DNA from: Thermomucor indicae-seudaticae
Taxonomy: Eukaryota; Mucoromycota; Mucoromycetes; Mucorales; Lichtheimiaceae
NCBI GenBank assembly: GCA_000787465.1
Contig: JSYX01000193.1
Span: 1 to 57,191, forward strand
Reading direction: 5' to 3'
Length of the DNA: 57,191 nt
Shown: positions 24,017 through 36,252 of the stretch, one piece after another
Layout of the letters: every line of letters begins with the position of its first letter
Numbering within the stretch: the stretch's first letter is position 1
Translations under genes and position numbers: made by a program
Notes under the pieces: generated by a model
What the model was told of the DNA's origin: nothing
Seen by the model: only the letters and a program-made list of their open reading frames with translations
Databases searched by the model: none

Positions 24017-26827
24017 TTACTGTCTCTCTCGAAAAATTTCGTCATGATGATGAAGAATAAAGTCAATGATTTCGATCTTGCGGTTCATCTCTATGAGATC
24101 TTCTGTCTCGTCCTGGTTGCGCAGCAATGTTGGACCGAAGATGACAGCGAGGTTTCGTCCAGTCATCAAGTTGTCACACTGTCTTTGTTGGACCCTGACG
24201 CGTTTCCGAGGTTAATCCGGAGGTGTTGACTACTTATTAAACAGTTACCTTACCTATTTAAATGATTAAGCAAGTAACGCATAGTGGCGTAGTTGGCAGG
24301 CGGCAACGCTGTCTGAATGAGTTGCCGTAATCGCTGTAGCTTTTCTCTGGGATCACGAATTTTACCTGCAATGCAATGTAAAACTGAATCAAATCACACT
24401 TTGACCGTGTTCAGAAAGAATAACATACTGGCTTGTATAAATTGATTGTGTGTTCTATAGGTGAACAATGGATCAGGTAGACTTCGAAAGTATTGCTTGA
24501 GCACACTGGTAATCGCACAAATATCGTTCCATTGCTTTTCGTTCAAGAGGTCAGGCGTTTGGCCTTGTTCAAACAGCTGCTGGATTTGTCTCATCTGACC
24601 CGCCCCACCAGATTTCCGGTAGATGCCTTCGTAGCTCATGCCTATAGAGACCGTGTTGGGAATATATCAGTCATTCCCCATTATAGGAGGCGTGGCAAAA
24701 CGTTGTTACCGCGAGCCTCTACTGCTTTAATGCATGTCGTCACAACGTTTGGTACGCGATTCCTTTCGATCTGCAGCAGTTTGCCAAGTTCATTACCAAA
24801 TACTTTCGATGCTTGTCTGATTTAAGTAGCTGGATTCGTTCCAAATGCTCTCTGCTAAGCTTACCTCTCGCCGTTCTCTTGGTAGATCCTATATCCGTGC
24901 CGCTTTGCCTTTTCTTTAATGCACAGCTTTGAGACGAGCTCTGCGAACAGCGTGAATGACAGACAAGCCCGCATGCTGTGTGATGGATTATCTTTTACAT
25001 TAGATGCTTAGCGTGCTGCAATAATGTTTTTCTTACCTTGACACTTTAACTCTGTTCCCCAGAGCATGTCCCCACAAACATCACAGCGGACCGGCCGCAA
25101 AAACTTTGTCTGACCGAATTGGTGATCTGCGCCGAACTGGCTAGAAGAAGAAGAAGACGACTGAACTTCACCTTCCTCAATTGTCGTATCATCCGTCTTC
25201 TGTGTCGACTTGATGCTGCTGCAGCTACTGCTGTTACCGCCAAAGAAGGTCGCCCGCTTGCTCCTAAACTTTTTAGCTATTGCCGCTTCCGTTGCATCAA
25301 AGCTACTCCGCTGCATAGACTTGCGTTGTCCGTCCTCGGATCGACTGAGGCCAAGAAGTTGACGAAGGTCGGTAGCTATATCGGATGCAGTATGCTTGTG
25401 CCGTCTAGGGCTGCTCTTTTTCTCCGAAGAAGGATCGAGGAAATTGGTGCCTGCCATCACTGCCATCACCTCACGTTCGCGCTCACTCATGCGTCTAGAC
25501 ATGTCATTGTTTAAGCTCGCCAGCTCTGCGTTTTTGGTGTTCAACAGGACCATCTCGTTCATGATATCTTTACGCGACTGCACCAGCTTTTGATATTCCT
25601 CCTGGGCTGCTTTGATGTCTGCTTGAATCGACTTCAACTGTTGTTGGAAAGCTTCTCGAAAATGTCCAATGAGTCGCTCTTCTTCAAAGTTGCTTCGCGG
25701 ATAGTAGAGCAAGTTATATGACTAGCCCGACATAAAGTGCGTGCTGTAACCTGACACTTACTTTAATGATAAGCGACCGATCAAGTTTGCGATATCAGAA
25801 CCAAGCTGATCCCTTTGCTTACGAAGCTCATGACAAGCTTGCTCAAGCTGTGCTTTTGCCTTGATCAGTTGCTTAATCTCAACGTGACTCGAGGTCAATG
25901 GCGGCGTGAGGATATTTCTATTGCCTTCTAATTCGTTTGCAAGTTCGCGGTTGCCGGCTACCTCCGTCTCTAACGCCGTCTTTGCAGCATGGCCAGGGTC
26001 AACAGACTTTCGATTTGTACTCTGTCGTATACACACAGAACAAACGATGATATTGTTAGCTTGATTTACCAGCAGCAGCAGCAGCCGGAATTGCAATCCC
26101 GTTTTCATTGCCCTCCTTCCCCCCTCGATTTTCTCTTTCTCGAACACTGTCTGTCCTGGTTCAAGTGGACCAAGTACCTGAAGTTTACTAATCTTGATTT
26201 CCGCCTCTTTGAGCAAGCTTCGAGTGGCCTGTAACTCTTGTTTAAGTACGCTAGGAGATGAAGGCAAGTCCGGTTCATCAGAATCCACATCGTCAAAAGA
26301 GAGGAACGTGTTCGCTGAAGAAGAAGAGCCAACGATTGGTTCTATTTCTGAAAGATTGCTAGGATGCTTGTCGTGTCCTAATGTATCGTCAAGCTGGCCG
26401 TCCTTTGGTTCGCTTTGCATGAAATTTTTGATAAGCGAAATGGAAGAAGAACAAGAAGAGATGCAATGTTTTATGTTGAATAGAAAAGAGAACTCACTTG
26501 TTAAAATGACGTACATTGGAACGCATTCTTTGAAATTACTGATTTGGCTGCTGCTGCTTCTTTCTTCTTCCTTACTCTTATCGCCACGCTTGCTACCCTC
26601 GTGTTTACCTTTCCATTCCAGATAAACCGGCTTCTATCGAGTTGATTTTGAGCCTCCAGATGTTATAGCCCTCGAACAATGCCAACACTTTGATGAATCA
26701 TTTTGATCTTCACGTTCAGCGTCCAATGGAGCCCAATGAAGCCTTGGTTTAGCATCTATGCGCCTTTCATAACCAAAGCTTGGCTGCCTACTTGTTTCGA
26801 TACATATTGTGCAAACGATGCTCTGAG
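24017..26827 (-). CDS. Rho GTPase-activating protein with coiled coil, C1 and RhoGAP domains
   Basis: Predicted negative regulator of a Rho GTPase in polarity or wall signalling. From N to C: a possible LIM-like Cys segment (26.65-26.82 kb, including SKCWHCSRAITSG, not fully modelled), Ser/Asp-rich linker (26.2-26.4 kb), coiled coil (25.5-26.0 kb, e.g. AQLEQACHELRKQRDQLGSD), Ser-rich linker, a C1 zinc finger (HQFGQTKFLRPVRCDVCG, LWGTELKC, then CGLVCHSRC), and a RhoGAP domain. The RhoGAP domain has the arginine finger in EGIYRKSGG, then LPPANYATMRYLLNHLN and NLAVIFGPTLLRN, ending at TAA 24017-24019. Short introns split most domains. The 5' end is unresolved: ATG near 26424 (MQSEPKDGQ) would give a protein without the Cys segment. 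Confidence 0.82.
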
Positions 26828-27326
26828 GGAAAGATAGAAAAACAGATCGAAGCGATCATGTGCGTAAAGACAAGGCTCATTATCTGTTTATCGTATCAGC
26901 GACGTTGAAGATACTTGGCTTGATGTGCGGAAACACTTTCGTAAGGGTTAAACAGAGCCTTAGAAAAGCACGTCCTCAACTAACAATAAAGGCGCAGTTG
27001 CTTCGTTTGAAATACCATTCCATGCACTGAAAAGCTGGCACGGGAAACAATCAGAATATTAGGCTCGCTGTTGTTTCATGCCCTGGATTTGTCCCCTTGC
27101 CAGTCGAAATGCCAAACAGAACTGAATGATATCGACTTGCTCGGATCACAGTGAAACACTTCCAATCGTTGCCTGGTGCAGAACCTATGAGTGATCTATT
27201 ACGGGAAAATCGGATTGTTTACTGTTACACGAATTTAGCGATATGATAGTAAGCAACATGAGATCCAGCTATAATGGAGATTCCTTCCTTGCTCTTTTTC
27301 TCTTACGCATTTCCCCGCATCCCAAC
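26828..27326. other. Region upstream of RhoGAP with possible 5' exon fragments
   Basis: About 500 bp with no gene I can close. On the minus strand near 26.96-27.02 kb a short frame reads SFSVHGMVFQTKQLRLYC, resembling the end of a LIM finger, so the RhoGAP gene may extend here. No splice path could be fixed. Confidence 0.3.
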
Positions 27327-27640
27327 ATGTCTAACGAATCTCGTCGAGCCGAAAGGATACCACGTTTCTTTGAAGTTATAAAGATCGATGAAGAACGCCG
27401 CGCTGCCAATGCGGACGCATGTAAACGGCTTTATATGCGGTACTGTAATAAGCCAAGCGATTTATTCAAACACATGTGATAGGGCCAATAAGTCGTCTCG
27501 AGTATGAGGCAACTCTTCTGGAAATGGAAGCAGATTATGAGGCAGCTCTCCTGGAGATGGGGCTGAGTGACGGCGATAGTTTTTGGATGAAACAAGCACG
27601 ATGGGACTATGAGTATCTCAAGTACCTGGAAAGTCTGTAG
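27327..27640 (+). CDS. Small orphan protein, 83 residues, two exons
   Basis: Exon 1 is 27327-27420 (ATG 27327, MSNESRRAERIPRFFEVIKI), the intron 27421-27482 (GTAAAC..TAG, 62 nt), exon 2 27483-27640. Splicing joins the frames exactly (ANADAW-PISRLEY) and gives 83 residues. The protein is charged, probably helical, and has an internal duplication: YEATLLEME followed at once by DYEAALLEMG. It ends WDYEYLKYLESL. No signal peptide or metal motif. I do not recognise the family. Support comes from the clean splice and amphipathic repeat, which are unlikely in random DNA, but no homologue is known to me. Confidence 0.5.
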
Positions 27641-28192
27641 TTCCTTGCACCACACGCGTGACCGTCTCAAATACCGTAGATAATGTTAGACTTAATAGCA
27701 AAATGCCGCCTGGATGTAAAATCATGGTCAATCAAGAGTAGTACCTTGTCGACTATGAAACACACACAATCATTGCAAACGTTTATATTCATGGTTCTTG
27801 TGCTTGTTAACAATCTAAAATTTTGAACGAGACTCACTTTATATAGATTACTGGTGATACTCGTCTGCCAAATCACAACATCTGCTTGACCGTGCTTCAA
27901 GACTCCACGTTACTGAGTCATGTCAATAAGGCATCTGCTTCCAGCACCTCCTATCCCATGCATAATAACAAGACTTTTTGATACGCTGAACACTTGGTGT
28001 TTGTTTCTAGCAATACATTTCTTCAGTCTCTTTAGGCATGTGTTGGTGACACCCTATAAAACACTTCAGCCTTTGTTGCTGCAGCGGAAAATTTCACATG
28101 AAGCAGGAAATGCATAAATTTGGTAACCCCAAACCCGTCCAACTTTGGTTATCCCTTTTTGCATCGTTGTGTGACCCCGGCCATTGTTCGCA
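27641..28192. other. Intergenic region upstream of the C2-lipase gene
   Basis: About 550 bp with no supported gene; short minus-strand frames have no coding character. Presumably the promoter of the + strand lipase gene. Confidence 0.4.
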
Positions 28193-30978
28193 ATGCCTCC
28201 ACCTTCTCGCTCAAAACTTAGGATTCAAATCCACAGCTGCTACCTCAATGTCCCAGTAAAACGACCGTATGTTGTCTTGACGATGGGTGGTAACGTGCAG
28301 ACACAACAAATGTGGTCCATGCATCCATTCCGATTGATAGTCACTGATAGATCAGCGTTACGAGACATCTGTGTCCGAATACCCTCAAGGTCGCTGGCAC
28401 GAAACCTTCGAGTTCAACGTGACCTTTCATGCCCAGCTTTTTGACACCATTCAATTGGATCTGTACGATGCCAACATTCTTCTGCCGGACAGACATGTGG
28501 GCCGGGCCGAGATACGGTTACGGAATCTGGAGAACATGCCAGAAACGTTCACGAGCTATTACGAAATCTGGGAAAAGCGTCTATCGTCAGGAGCGAGTTC
28601 AAAGGTCGGTCGGACAAAGACGATGGCAACAAACGTGGGTGCGATCCAAGCCAAAATCTCGTATGCCTATCAAAAGATGGAACCCACGAATACATCGGGC
28701 GATCTAGCTGATATGGGCAACATCAATCATATCAAACAGATGACGAATACGGTCGGTCAACGTGGGATGACAGACGAAATGCTGGCCGCAGAATTTAGAC
28801 GCCATCTGAAGCATCAGCGCGAATTACACGATATCACGTTTAGAAAATATGAGGAAAAACCGATCCAGCTGGAAAATGACGGCCTGGATTATCCGGACGA
28901 GAGTGCATCCGACCGCGATGAAGAAGGCCTTCGGAATCCCTTGAAGCTGACGCGACAGACAACAGCGAGTTTGCGTCAAAACCCTCCAAAAAGGAATGGT
29001 CATCCGAATGGTATTACGCCGAGAGGCGAACTATCTGCGATTGATAGAATGTCGAGTATGGTGAGCTCCTGGTTCGGCTCAGGTCCACAGCCATCGAAAT
29101 CTACATCGCTTTCAAGTTCCTCGTCGGCGTCCTCAAAACCGCTGGAGGCTCATGAGCCTGATCCTCCTCCTGACTCGAACGCAAAGGAATTAGCTGATAC
29201 AATCAACGTCCTTTCCGAAGAAGACGACAGCTTAAAGACGTTTCCCTTGCTTGATACCATCGGTTCTTGGACAGTCAATAAGGAGACAAACCAGGTACTA
29301 CGTGCTATCGGCAGACTCTTGGCGGCGTTTGTAAGTTGCAAGGAAGGATGTCATGAGCTTTATACTCAATTCAGCACTATTATTCAGGGCCAAGGATTCG
29401 AGCTGTCAAATTTGCAGATATTGACAGGCTTTACGATTTTGGAAAAGTTTTACATGGAGTTACCGAGAGACCGGACATGGGATGTTGTTGAAGACCTCTC
29501 TGAAATCGAATTGGCTGCTCATTTCTGGAAGTTTTCAGTCGCTTCGTACGGTTGGAAAGGACTCAATTTCATTGGAAAGGGAAATGGATATATTTCTGAT
29601 GCCATGCGCGACCACTCTGATGCATTATCGATTATTGAATATCTGTCTATCCCCAAGGAGGATTTGCTGGCATATGAATTTCGTTCAGCTGAAGCATTTA
29701 GACCTAGCTACTTTATTGCTCGCGACCGTTCAACGAACTCGATAGTGCTGTGTATCAGAGGCACAATGGTAATATGTCCGATGACGGTGGAAGGATAGAA
29801 ATCGCTCGCTAACTGGGAATGTTTTTGATCAGAGCGTTTTCGACACGATGACTGATCTTGTCTGTGAATACGAGCAATGGAGGGGCGGATTAGTGCACAA
29901 AGGGATGAAGGCAAGTACACAGCAAATTAGACTTTGTTCATCCGATGCTGATGAATTCGTACAGTCAGCTGCTGTTTGGTTTTTCCGACAAGTAGCACCC
30001 CAACTGGTGGCCTATTGCAATGAACATTCGACAACTGCGCTATACATTGTTGGGCATAGTCTCGGTGCAGCAACCTCAGCCATCCTAACCATCATGTTGT
30101 TGGACTTCATTGACGAATTCTGGACGGATAAATCAAAGGAGTTTAAGCTCCATTGTTTTGGCTATGCTCCCGCCTGTGGACTTAGTTTGGATCTTTCGGA
30201 AAAGTACAAGGTTCGAAACATCGATATGAATCGTACGGAAATTCCCTATGTGCTGACATCAGAGCTGTGTAGGACCATATACACTCTATTGTATTCGCCG
30301 ATGACGTTGTTAGCAAATTAAGCTATGGTTCGATGATGGATCTGAAAGAGCTTATTATTGCCAGCGCGGAGGCTGCTCAGAACCTTGGCGTCGGGCAACT
30401 TTTCTGGACCGGCAAGCCTGAAGGAAAAGAATGGAAAGCCGCCTTTGATAGAATTGCAGAATGTCGAAGACGTTGTTTAGAATCTTTAGAAAATCCCAGA
30501 GTAAGCATCGCTTTTCGGGCCACGGAGACCCACGTTTTACCGAACTAATTGGTTTTTACAGCTCTACGTTGCTGGGAAAGTATACCAATTCTGGCTGGTA
30601 AGTCAGTTATGAAGGATAACAATCGAGCAGTGCTAATCAGCTTTCTTACAGGATCCAGTACCAAACAACGAAACCCGTATTGTTATTGAACGCACAGATG
30701 CTCATCGCGTATCTAGCGAAATTATTGTGCGCAGATCAATTATCTTGGATCATTTACCGACTAACTTTGACGTGGCATTCCGGAGAGCCAGAGAAGCCCT
30801 CATGTTAAACCGCATTAATGATGGTCAAAAGCCACAAGATGGCATCTTGTCTGAAGACCATCTTTCCAGCAAGGGGCCTAATGGTGTCCGACAGGCTATG
30901 GAAGATTTCGTGTTACAAGGCACCACCACTAGAGGAGGTGGCCCAGGCAACTTGATGGAAGGGGAGATGTCGCGCTGA
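28193..30978 (+). CDS. C2-domain class 3 lipase, diacylglycerol lipase-like
   Basis: Predicted serine lipase acting on membrane glycerolipids. It starts at ATG 28193 (MPPPSRSKLRIQIHSCYLN). A C2 domain runs from there: PYVVLTMGDQRYETSVSEYP is produced by an intron from about 28290 to 28350, followed by GRWHETFEFNVTF and DRHVGRAEIRL. A long Ser/Pro linker follows (29.0-29.2 kb), then an alpha/beta hydrolase part: AYEFRSAEAFRPSYFIARD, VLCIRGTM, an intron near 29.77-29.83 kb, then VFDTMTDLVCEYEQW, LVHKGM and the nucleophile elbow YIVGHSLGAATSA. Further introns lie near 30.26-30.29, 30.50-30.56 and 30.60-30.65 kb. The C-terminus is hydrophilic (to TGA 30976-30978). C2 plus lipase-3 fits fungal DAGL-like proteins. 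Substrate is not readable. Confidence 0.85.
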
Positions 30979-32273
30979 AATATGCGTTCTATTTCATCAT
31001 TGTATGATATACCCATTCATTATGTACATATGCATAGTGGAATTGCATAGTTTTTTTGATACCCATTCACGAATGCATAAAGAAGATTTATTATTATACG
31101 GTTAAACTTTGGTTTATGCAAAGTTACCTGAAACGTTCAGGTTGTACGTGGCCATTCTGCCATTGTGCAACATCAATCCTCATCTTAAAGAGGCTCACAC
31201 CATGCTGAGAAGAAGCCTACTCCACCGGTTCTTATGGCTGCGAACGAAGTGAAAGCTGCAAAGTAAGGCGGAATTTCAGTCTTTCACAGCGATGGTATTC
31301 GATTCGCTATGGACTAGGCATTCTTGGAGAACGCGCAGAGCAGCGCACTGATCTTATTAGCGGTCTTGGCAACAGTCAGCTGAACAAGATGAATAACACG
31401 TTTCATGCTGCTGGCGTCTCTCGACTTTGTGCTAGCAGCGACGGAGATAAATGCAGTAGCTTGGCGATTTCTTTGAAGCCCTGGTATTGTGTCTTACTAT
31501 TCTCCAGTATTGCGTCATTCCCGAGGTCATGCGTTATTACGTACGTCAACTCGTGCCGACAAAGGAAATCACACTGGCTTTACTTGAACAAAAGGAGGGT
31601 GGTGAAGCCCGGGTTTTAAAGAAGCCCAAAAAGATGGCAAGGGAAGCACAATTACCTTGTCACAGGATACGCCAGCGAGACTGATAGATCGAACCTGTTC
31701 GATTTCGATGGCTGCGCTGTCGCGTGCGCCTCTTATTGTCCCAAAAGACAAGACGAATTTGGGTTGCCAGTCATTGCTGAACTGACGTTCGCTGTCTGGA
31801 TGTGCTTTAGAGCTCTGGCTTTTATGACTATGAAAACAAACACACACAAAAAGTTGATGACAGCTGCGAAACGAATCGTCCAAGTTGTCAAGGATTCAAG
31901 ATCAAGTTGATCCTGACATTGCATGAAGAGGCTCGGAGGATCAAAACGCGACAGTTAACCCCGCTCAGGCACGCGATGAGCAACAAACAGAAATAAGCAG
32001 AGATGAACCTTTCGAGATCCTTCATTTTCAAACTCTGAACAAAATAAGATTGGCTTATTGACAGTGGTCGACAGGGGGAATTTTCTTGGAAACGACAGGC
32101 GGGCTTAGGAAACTCGCGGGACAAATTATTTATCCGTGGCCACGCGGCCGCATGACCTTTTGTGCAAAAAAAGTTTGAGATGCTTCTCCCAGATGCTCTT
32201 TTCTCTTGTAAATTTTCTCTTCTCTCTTCCCCCTTGAACCTCCCTTCTTTTCTCTCTCTCTCACTCTCTTCGT
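30979..32273. other. Intergenic 1.3 kb with a broken coding-like segment
   Basis: On the + strand 31290-31684 two successive frames look coding: one with RWYSIRYGLGILGERAEQRT and, after a TAG/acceptor-like site at 31457-31459, another with EALVLCLTILQYCVIPEVMR and VRQLVPTKEITLALLEQKE. No ATG, splice path or family could be fixed, so this may be an uncharacterised small gene or a remnant. The final 70 bp before 32274 are a pyrimidine tract, the leader of the kinase gene. Confidence 0.35.
32203..32272 (+). promoter_or_regulatory. Pyrimidine-rich leader before WNK-like kinase ATG
   Basis: A nearly unbroken CT tract (for example TTTTCTCTCTCTCTCACTCT) abuts the ATG at 32274. Such tracts mark transcription start regions in many fungal genes. 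Confidence 0.5.
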
Positions 32274-34639
32274 ATGACAGAGGCGCAACACCAGCCTGTT
32301 TCATCGGCGCTGGAGACAATGTCTTCGAGTATGGAACTAGGTTACCTTTCACCTGGAGGAAATCTTCTAGATAAATCCAGTACCAGTGGGTCAACGAATG
32401 GAACACCTCCATCAAGTTCTTCTCTCAACTCGCTGAACGGCTCGACGACAATAGCGGAGCATATCACTTACCAAATTGCGCAACTGGATGCTCAAGAACA
32501 GCAACAACAGTTGAGCTTCCAACCGAACCACGGCATTGATCTTATCGATCATTCAAACCAACATGTGGCGGAGCGTGTCGTGGAAATATCACCCAATAAA
32601 CGTTACGGTCGACTAAATACGTTGCTGGGAAAGGGGGCGTTTAAGGTCGTACACAAGGCGATTGATCACGAAGAAGGATACGAAGTAGCATGGAATGTAC
32701 TTCATGTACGTCACAAGAACAATAGAGAGCTTGCAGCGGGCCAGAAGAGAAGTTAATATTATATGATAGATTGGACAAGAGAGTACCAAGGATATTGGAC
32801 ACGAAATCGAAATTCTGAAGTCCGTCCGACACCCCAACATCATTGCGTTTCACGACGCCTGGATGGGCCAAAACAAAACCGAATTTGTGTTTGTGACCGA
32901 ACTGATGACCTCTGGAACACTGCGAGAATATATTCGCAAGCTGAGTTTGCCAAACACCAAAATCGTCAAGCGCTGGAGTCGTCAGATCCTCAAAGGACTT
33001 GCTTATTTGCATGGACACAACCCTCCCATCATCCACAGAGACATCAAATGTGATAACATTTTTATCAACGGTGCTCACAACGAGATTAAGATTGGTGATA
33101 TGGGCACGGCTGAAAATATGTGGCTCGGTAATAAAAAGTACACACTCATCGGAACACCCGAATTCATGGCACCCGAAATGTACGAGGAACGGGGCTATTC
33201 CGAAAAAGTCGACATTTATGCGTTTGGCATGTGTCTCTTGGAAATGGTGACGGGCGAATATCCGTACGTTGAATGCACTAATGCTGCTCAGGTGTACAAG
33301 AAGGTTTCACAGGTAAAACAATAGCAGCGTTTAGATTTTAAGCTCTCGAGATGTTTTGACCGTCCGCTATTAGCATATCAAACCAGAATCCCTCAACAAG
33401 GTCACCAATCAACAAGTACTCGAAGTCATCAACAGTTGTCTTTCTGAAAACGAAAACGAGCGGTAATGATACACAATTACCTTATGGCGGGAACACCTTT
33501 GAATAATCTGTCGCTCCTTAGCTTATCAGCACGGGAGCTTTTGGAGTGTCCTTTTCTGGCCGTAGAGCCTGACGTGCAACTTTTGGCAACAGACCCTTCC
33601 CACAAGATTTTGACTCTGCAAGTAGTCTTTAAGGGTTCGGATAAGGTGTCTGTGAAGTTTGAGTTCAATGTGGTAAGTGGCACAGACGTTTCATGCTCTG
33701 TGACGTTTCATACCAAAAATTTAAATTCCAGGAAAAGGACACCGCAGAGGAAGTCGTCGCAGAAATGGTACACTTCTTTGTGATGTTTATGAAGAAGAAA
33801 ACAGGGCGAAGTACTAATAGACTACTTCCGATTTAGATCGAAGAACAAGTATTACCTGAACGATACCAGCATTGGATTACCGGTGAGCTCAACCGGATAT
33901 TACGAGATATCGGCAAAGAGCAGTCCGACGCGGATAATGCAGCAGAAGGACATGATACCCGCGCGGTATGGCGCCGCGATAATGATGTCCAAAATGAACT
34001 CGAGCGATTAAAACAAGAACTCGTGCGTGCTACAGAAAGAGCTCGGGAGGCAGAACGGAGGAAAGAGATGCTCGAGAAACAGATGGCACAAACAGAAGAG
34101 CGGTTAAGAGAAGTAGAACTCGAATTGGAAAGATATATGAACATGTCACGGTAAACTTTTCGCTACGTGTCACGGCAAAACGCGTTGGTTATTGACTTGA
34201 TATGGCTCGATTTGTTCAGGGATCTGACAGGTTTACGGGAAGATGGAAGGGCATCACCCAGTAATAGGCAGGAGGAAGGAACTCAGTCGACACTCGCAGA
34301 TCATGTATTTGGCGGTAAGTAACCGACAAATCTTCCCTCCGCTCATACATGCTTAAGCGACTCTCCTTCTATTTGCCTCCAGAATATACCGATGAAAGCA
34401 GTATCGATGATTTTGTAAGGGAGACGGCAGCAGCTACCAACCGTGGCGAGGATAAAGCGCTGGAATGGGCAGCCAAGTTAAAGGACCAGGATATCATGAC
34501 AGTCGGCGATCTTCGAGAACTCTTAGACGAAGACTGGTCTAATATCGGCTTGACCGTTTTCGCATTACGTGCATTAAAAAATATGCTCCGTCAGAGTGTT
34601 AAAAGCCAAAAGCCAGCTGAAGTGTCTAGCGACTCATGA
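32274..34639 (+). CDS. WNK-like serine/threonine kinase with PF2-like and SAM-like regions
   Basis: Predicted WNK (with-no-lysine) kinase; in animals and plants WNKs sense osmotic state and chloride. Ser-rich N-terminus, ATG 32274. In the kinase domain the glycine loop is LLGKGAFKVVHKAID, with the WNK-specific Lys inside the loop, and beta-3 reads EVAWNVL, with no lysine at the usual place. HRDIKCDNIF, IGDMGTAE (in place of IGDLGLAT), GTPEFMAPEMYEE and DIYAFGMCLLEMVTGEYPY are WNK-like. After the kinase, DPSHKILTLQVVFKG and the ERYQHWITGELNRI helix resemble the WNK PF2/OSR1-C region. A coiled coil (34.0-34.14 kb) and a C-terminal SAM-like block (KDQDIMTVGDLRELLDEDW, 34.38-34.6 kb) follow. Introns near 32.71-32.77, 33.31-33.38, 33.67-33.73 and 34.15-34.22 kb among others. 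Confidence 0.88.
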
Positions 34640-35124
34640 AAATGTAAAGAATAAAAAGAAAAAAGTGTAAAAAACAACTCGTCCATCACGCAGAGTGAAA
34701 TTGTGGCGCGTTATAGCTGAATTCCCTGGATGACCGCTCTATATCTATGTACGTAATGGGATGACCACCGTGTGTACTTACTGAGCCGGTCAACATCAGC
34801 TTTTATGCTGACGCGTTTCAATCCATCAGGCGCTCAGATAGCATCGAAATAGACATTTGTCAATTGCTTTGCGCCTGTGCAGCTAGCTTATCCTTCAGCA
34901 CAAGATCAAACAAACAAACAGATCCAAGAGTCCCAGAACAGAAAGAGGTACCGAACTTGTCGATGCAGTTCCCATATCACGACAACAAACTTGTTGTCAA
35001 CAAGATTGAAAGACGCCATTTCACTTGGCACAAAGTCGCAAAAGGAGAACAATGCCGTTCAAATGCTGAATACGGAAAGCTGTGCGACAAGCGGTTTTCC
35101 CTCGTCTTCCTCTCTTTCCGCGTA
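34640..35124. other. Intergenic region between kinase and hotdog gene
   Basis: About 480 bp without a supported gene; short + strand frames from 34864 run into the next gene but lack coding character before its ATG at 35125. Confidence 0.4.
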
Positions 35125-36047
35125 ATGTCATTCTCGGCACCTTCTTCGCCTTTAGCAGCTGCATTTTGCGATCATTGGCAAGCAACCATTCAACTGGTTC
35201 GAGTGGCTCTAGAGCTGGAGTGGACTATTCTCACTCGCTTCTTGGTGGCTGTCACAGTGGCCACTTTCATATGGTTCGTTTACCTCATGCTGACACTGCG
35301 TCATTCGCGTAGGCCGCTCGAGGTATGGGAGTCCCTTAACACGCCAGTAATCAAGCTTTTCCGCCCAAGGATTTTTGCCTTTTTAAACAGTAAAGCAAAT
35401 CCATACACTGGATCCACCGGTACAGCTTGTATCTTGTCTCACTGATTCACGATGAAAACATATATAATGTTGTTGTTGCGTAGACATGATGGTCTCAACG
35501 TTTTCGAGCGGATTTTGCACTGGGATCATGCGAGTAGTATCCCAACAAAAGCCTCCTATGCAAACGTGGGCATTTAACCTTAAACGTCGTAGGATCGCCG
35601 TCATAGCCATGGCTCTGCCAAGAGGTGAATACGGTTACTGCTATCTGCTAAAGGCTTTTTTGGTCTCATCAGGGATTTGAATACAGCTTCCACCCTGCAG
35701 CACTTGTCGCTTTTGCGGAAACCATTGGTGAACTAGCACTCAGGAGTCTAATTGAAAGTAGCAGCCAGGTATTCCTGCTATCGGTCAATGTGGAAGTAAG
35801 CCAAATGAAAAACAAGAAATGCTGGGATAAACCATCATGCCAACTTTGGTAAACCAAGTTCACACAAACGGAGACACACGGGCTACTTACTGCTTCGTCA
35901 AATTGCCCTTCACCCAAGTCTTTCGGCAGCTCACCTGAAGAAATTTCGTCGCAAGTGGTAATCAAAGACCAAATGCTGGACACGGTGGCCACTGCACGCT
36001 TCGTATGGTGTGTAACACAAGGGAAACGCATGAATGGTACACGATAA
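35125..36047 (+). CDS. Hotdog-fold thioesterase-like protein (DUF4442 type) with N-terminal membrane segment
   Basis: Predicted acyl-CoA thioesterase-like protein. ATG 35125 (MSFSAPSSPLAAAFCDHW); hydrophobic segment FLVAVTVATFIWFVYLML near residues 45-65 suggests membrane anchoring. The first exon ends around NSKANPYTGS. Middle exon(s) contain FSSGFCTGIM. A clear hotdog helix follows: FHPAALVAFAETIGELALRS then VFLLSVNVE (35.69-35.80 kb). An intron from about 35793 to 35855 leads to TQTETHGLLTASSNCPSP and VVIKDQMLDTVATARFVW, ending at TAA 36045-36047. The pattern (N-terminal loop, central helix with acidic residues, last strand with TVATARFVW) matches fungal DUF4442 proteins. The joins in 35.41-35.68 kb are not settled. 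Substrate unknown. Confidence 0.65.
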
Positions 36048-36252
36048 TCTGTTGCCGCACATATAGCAATTCTGCGATTCTTGACATCGTATTTAGCGGT
36101 TGGTATCTACCAAAGATATTAAAGATCACATATCAGCGTTCGAAAACCTTGGAAACATGAAAGCAGTTACTGCTCTTGGTGACCGATGGACTCGGCTTAA
36201 TTTTTTGGCAGCCTTTTCCGAAAGTGTATCACTTTTGTTATAGATCGTCGCA

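Noticed and set aside
31350..31430. NKMNNTFHAAGVS as an RNA polymerase largest-subunit fragment
   Set aside because: The resemblance to the LNTFHFAGVS block is limited to about ten residues and flanking sequence does not match.
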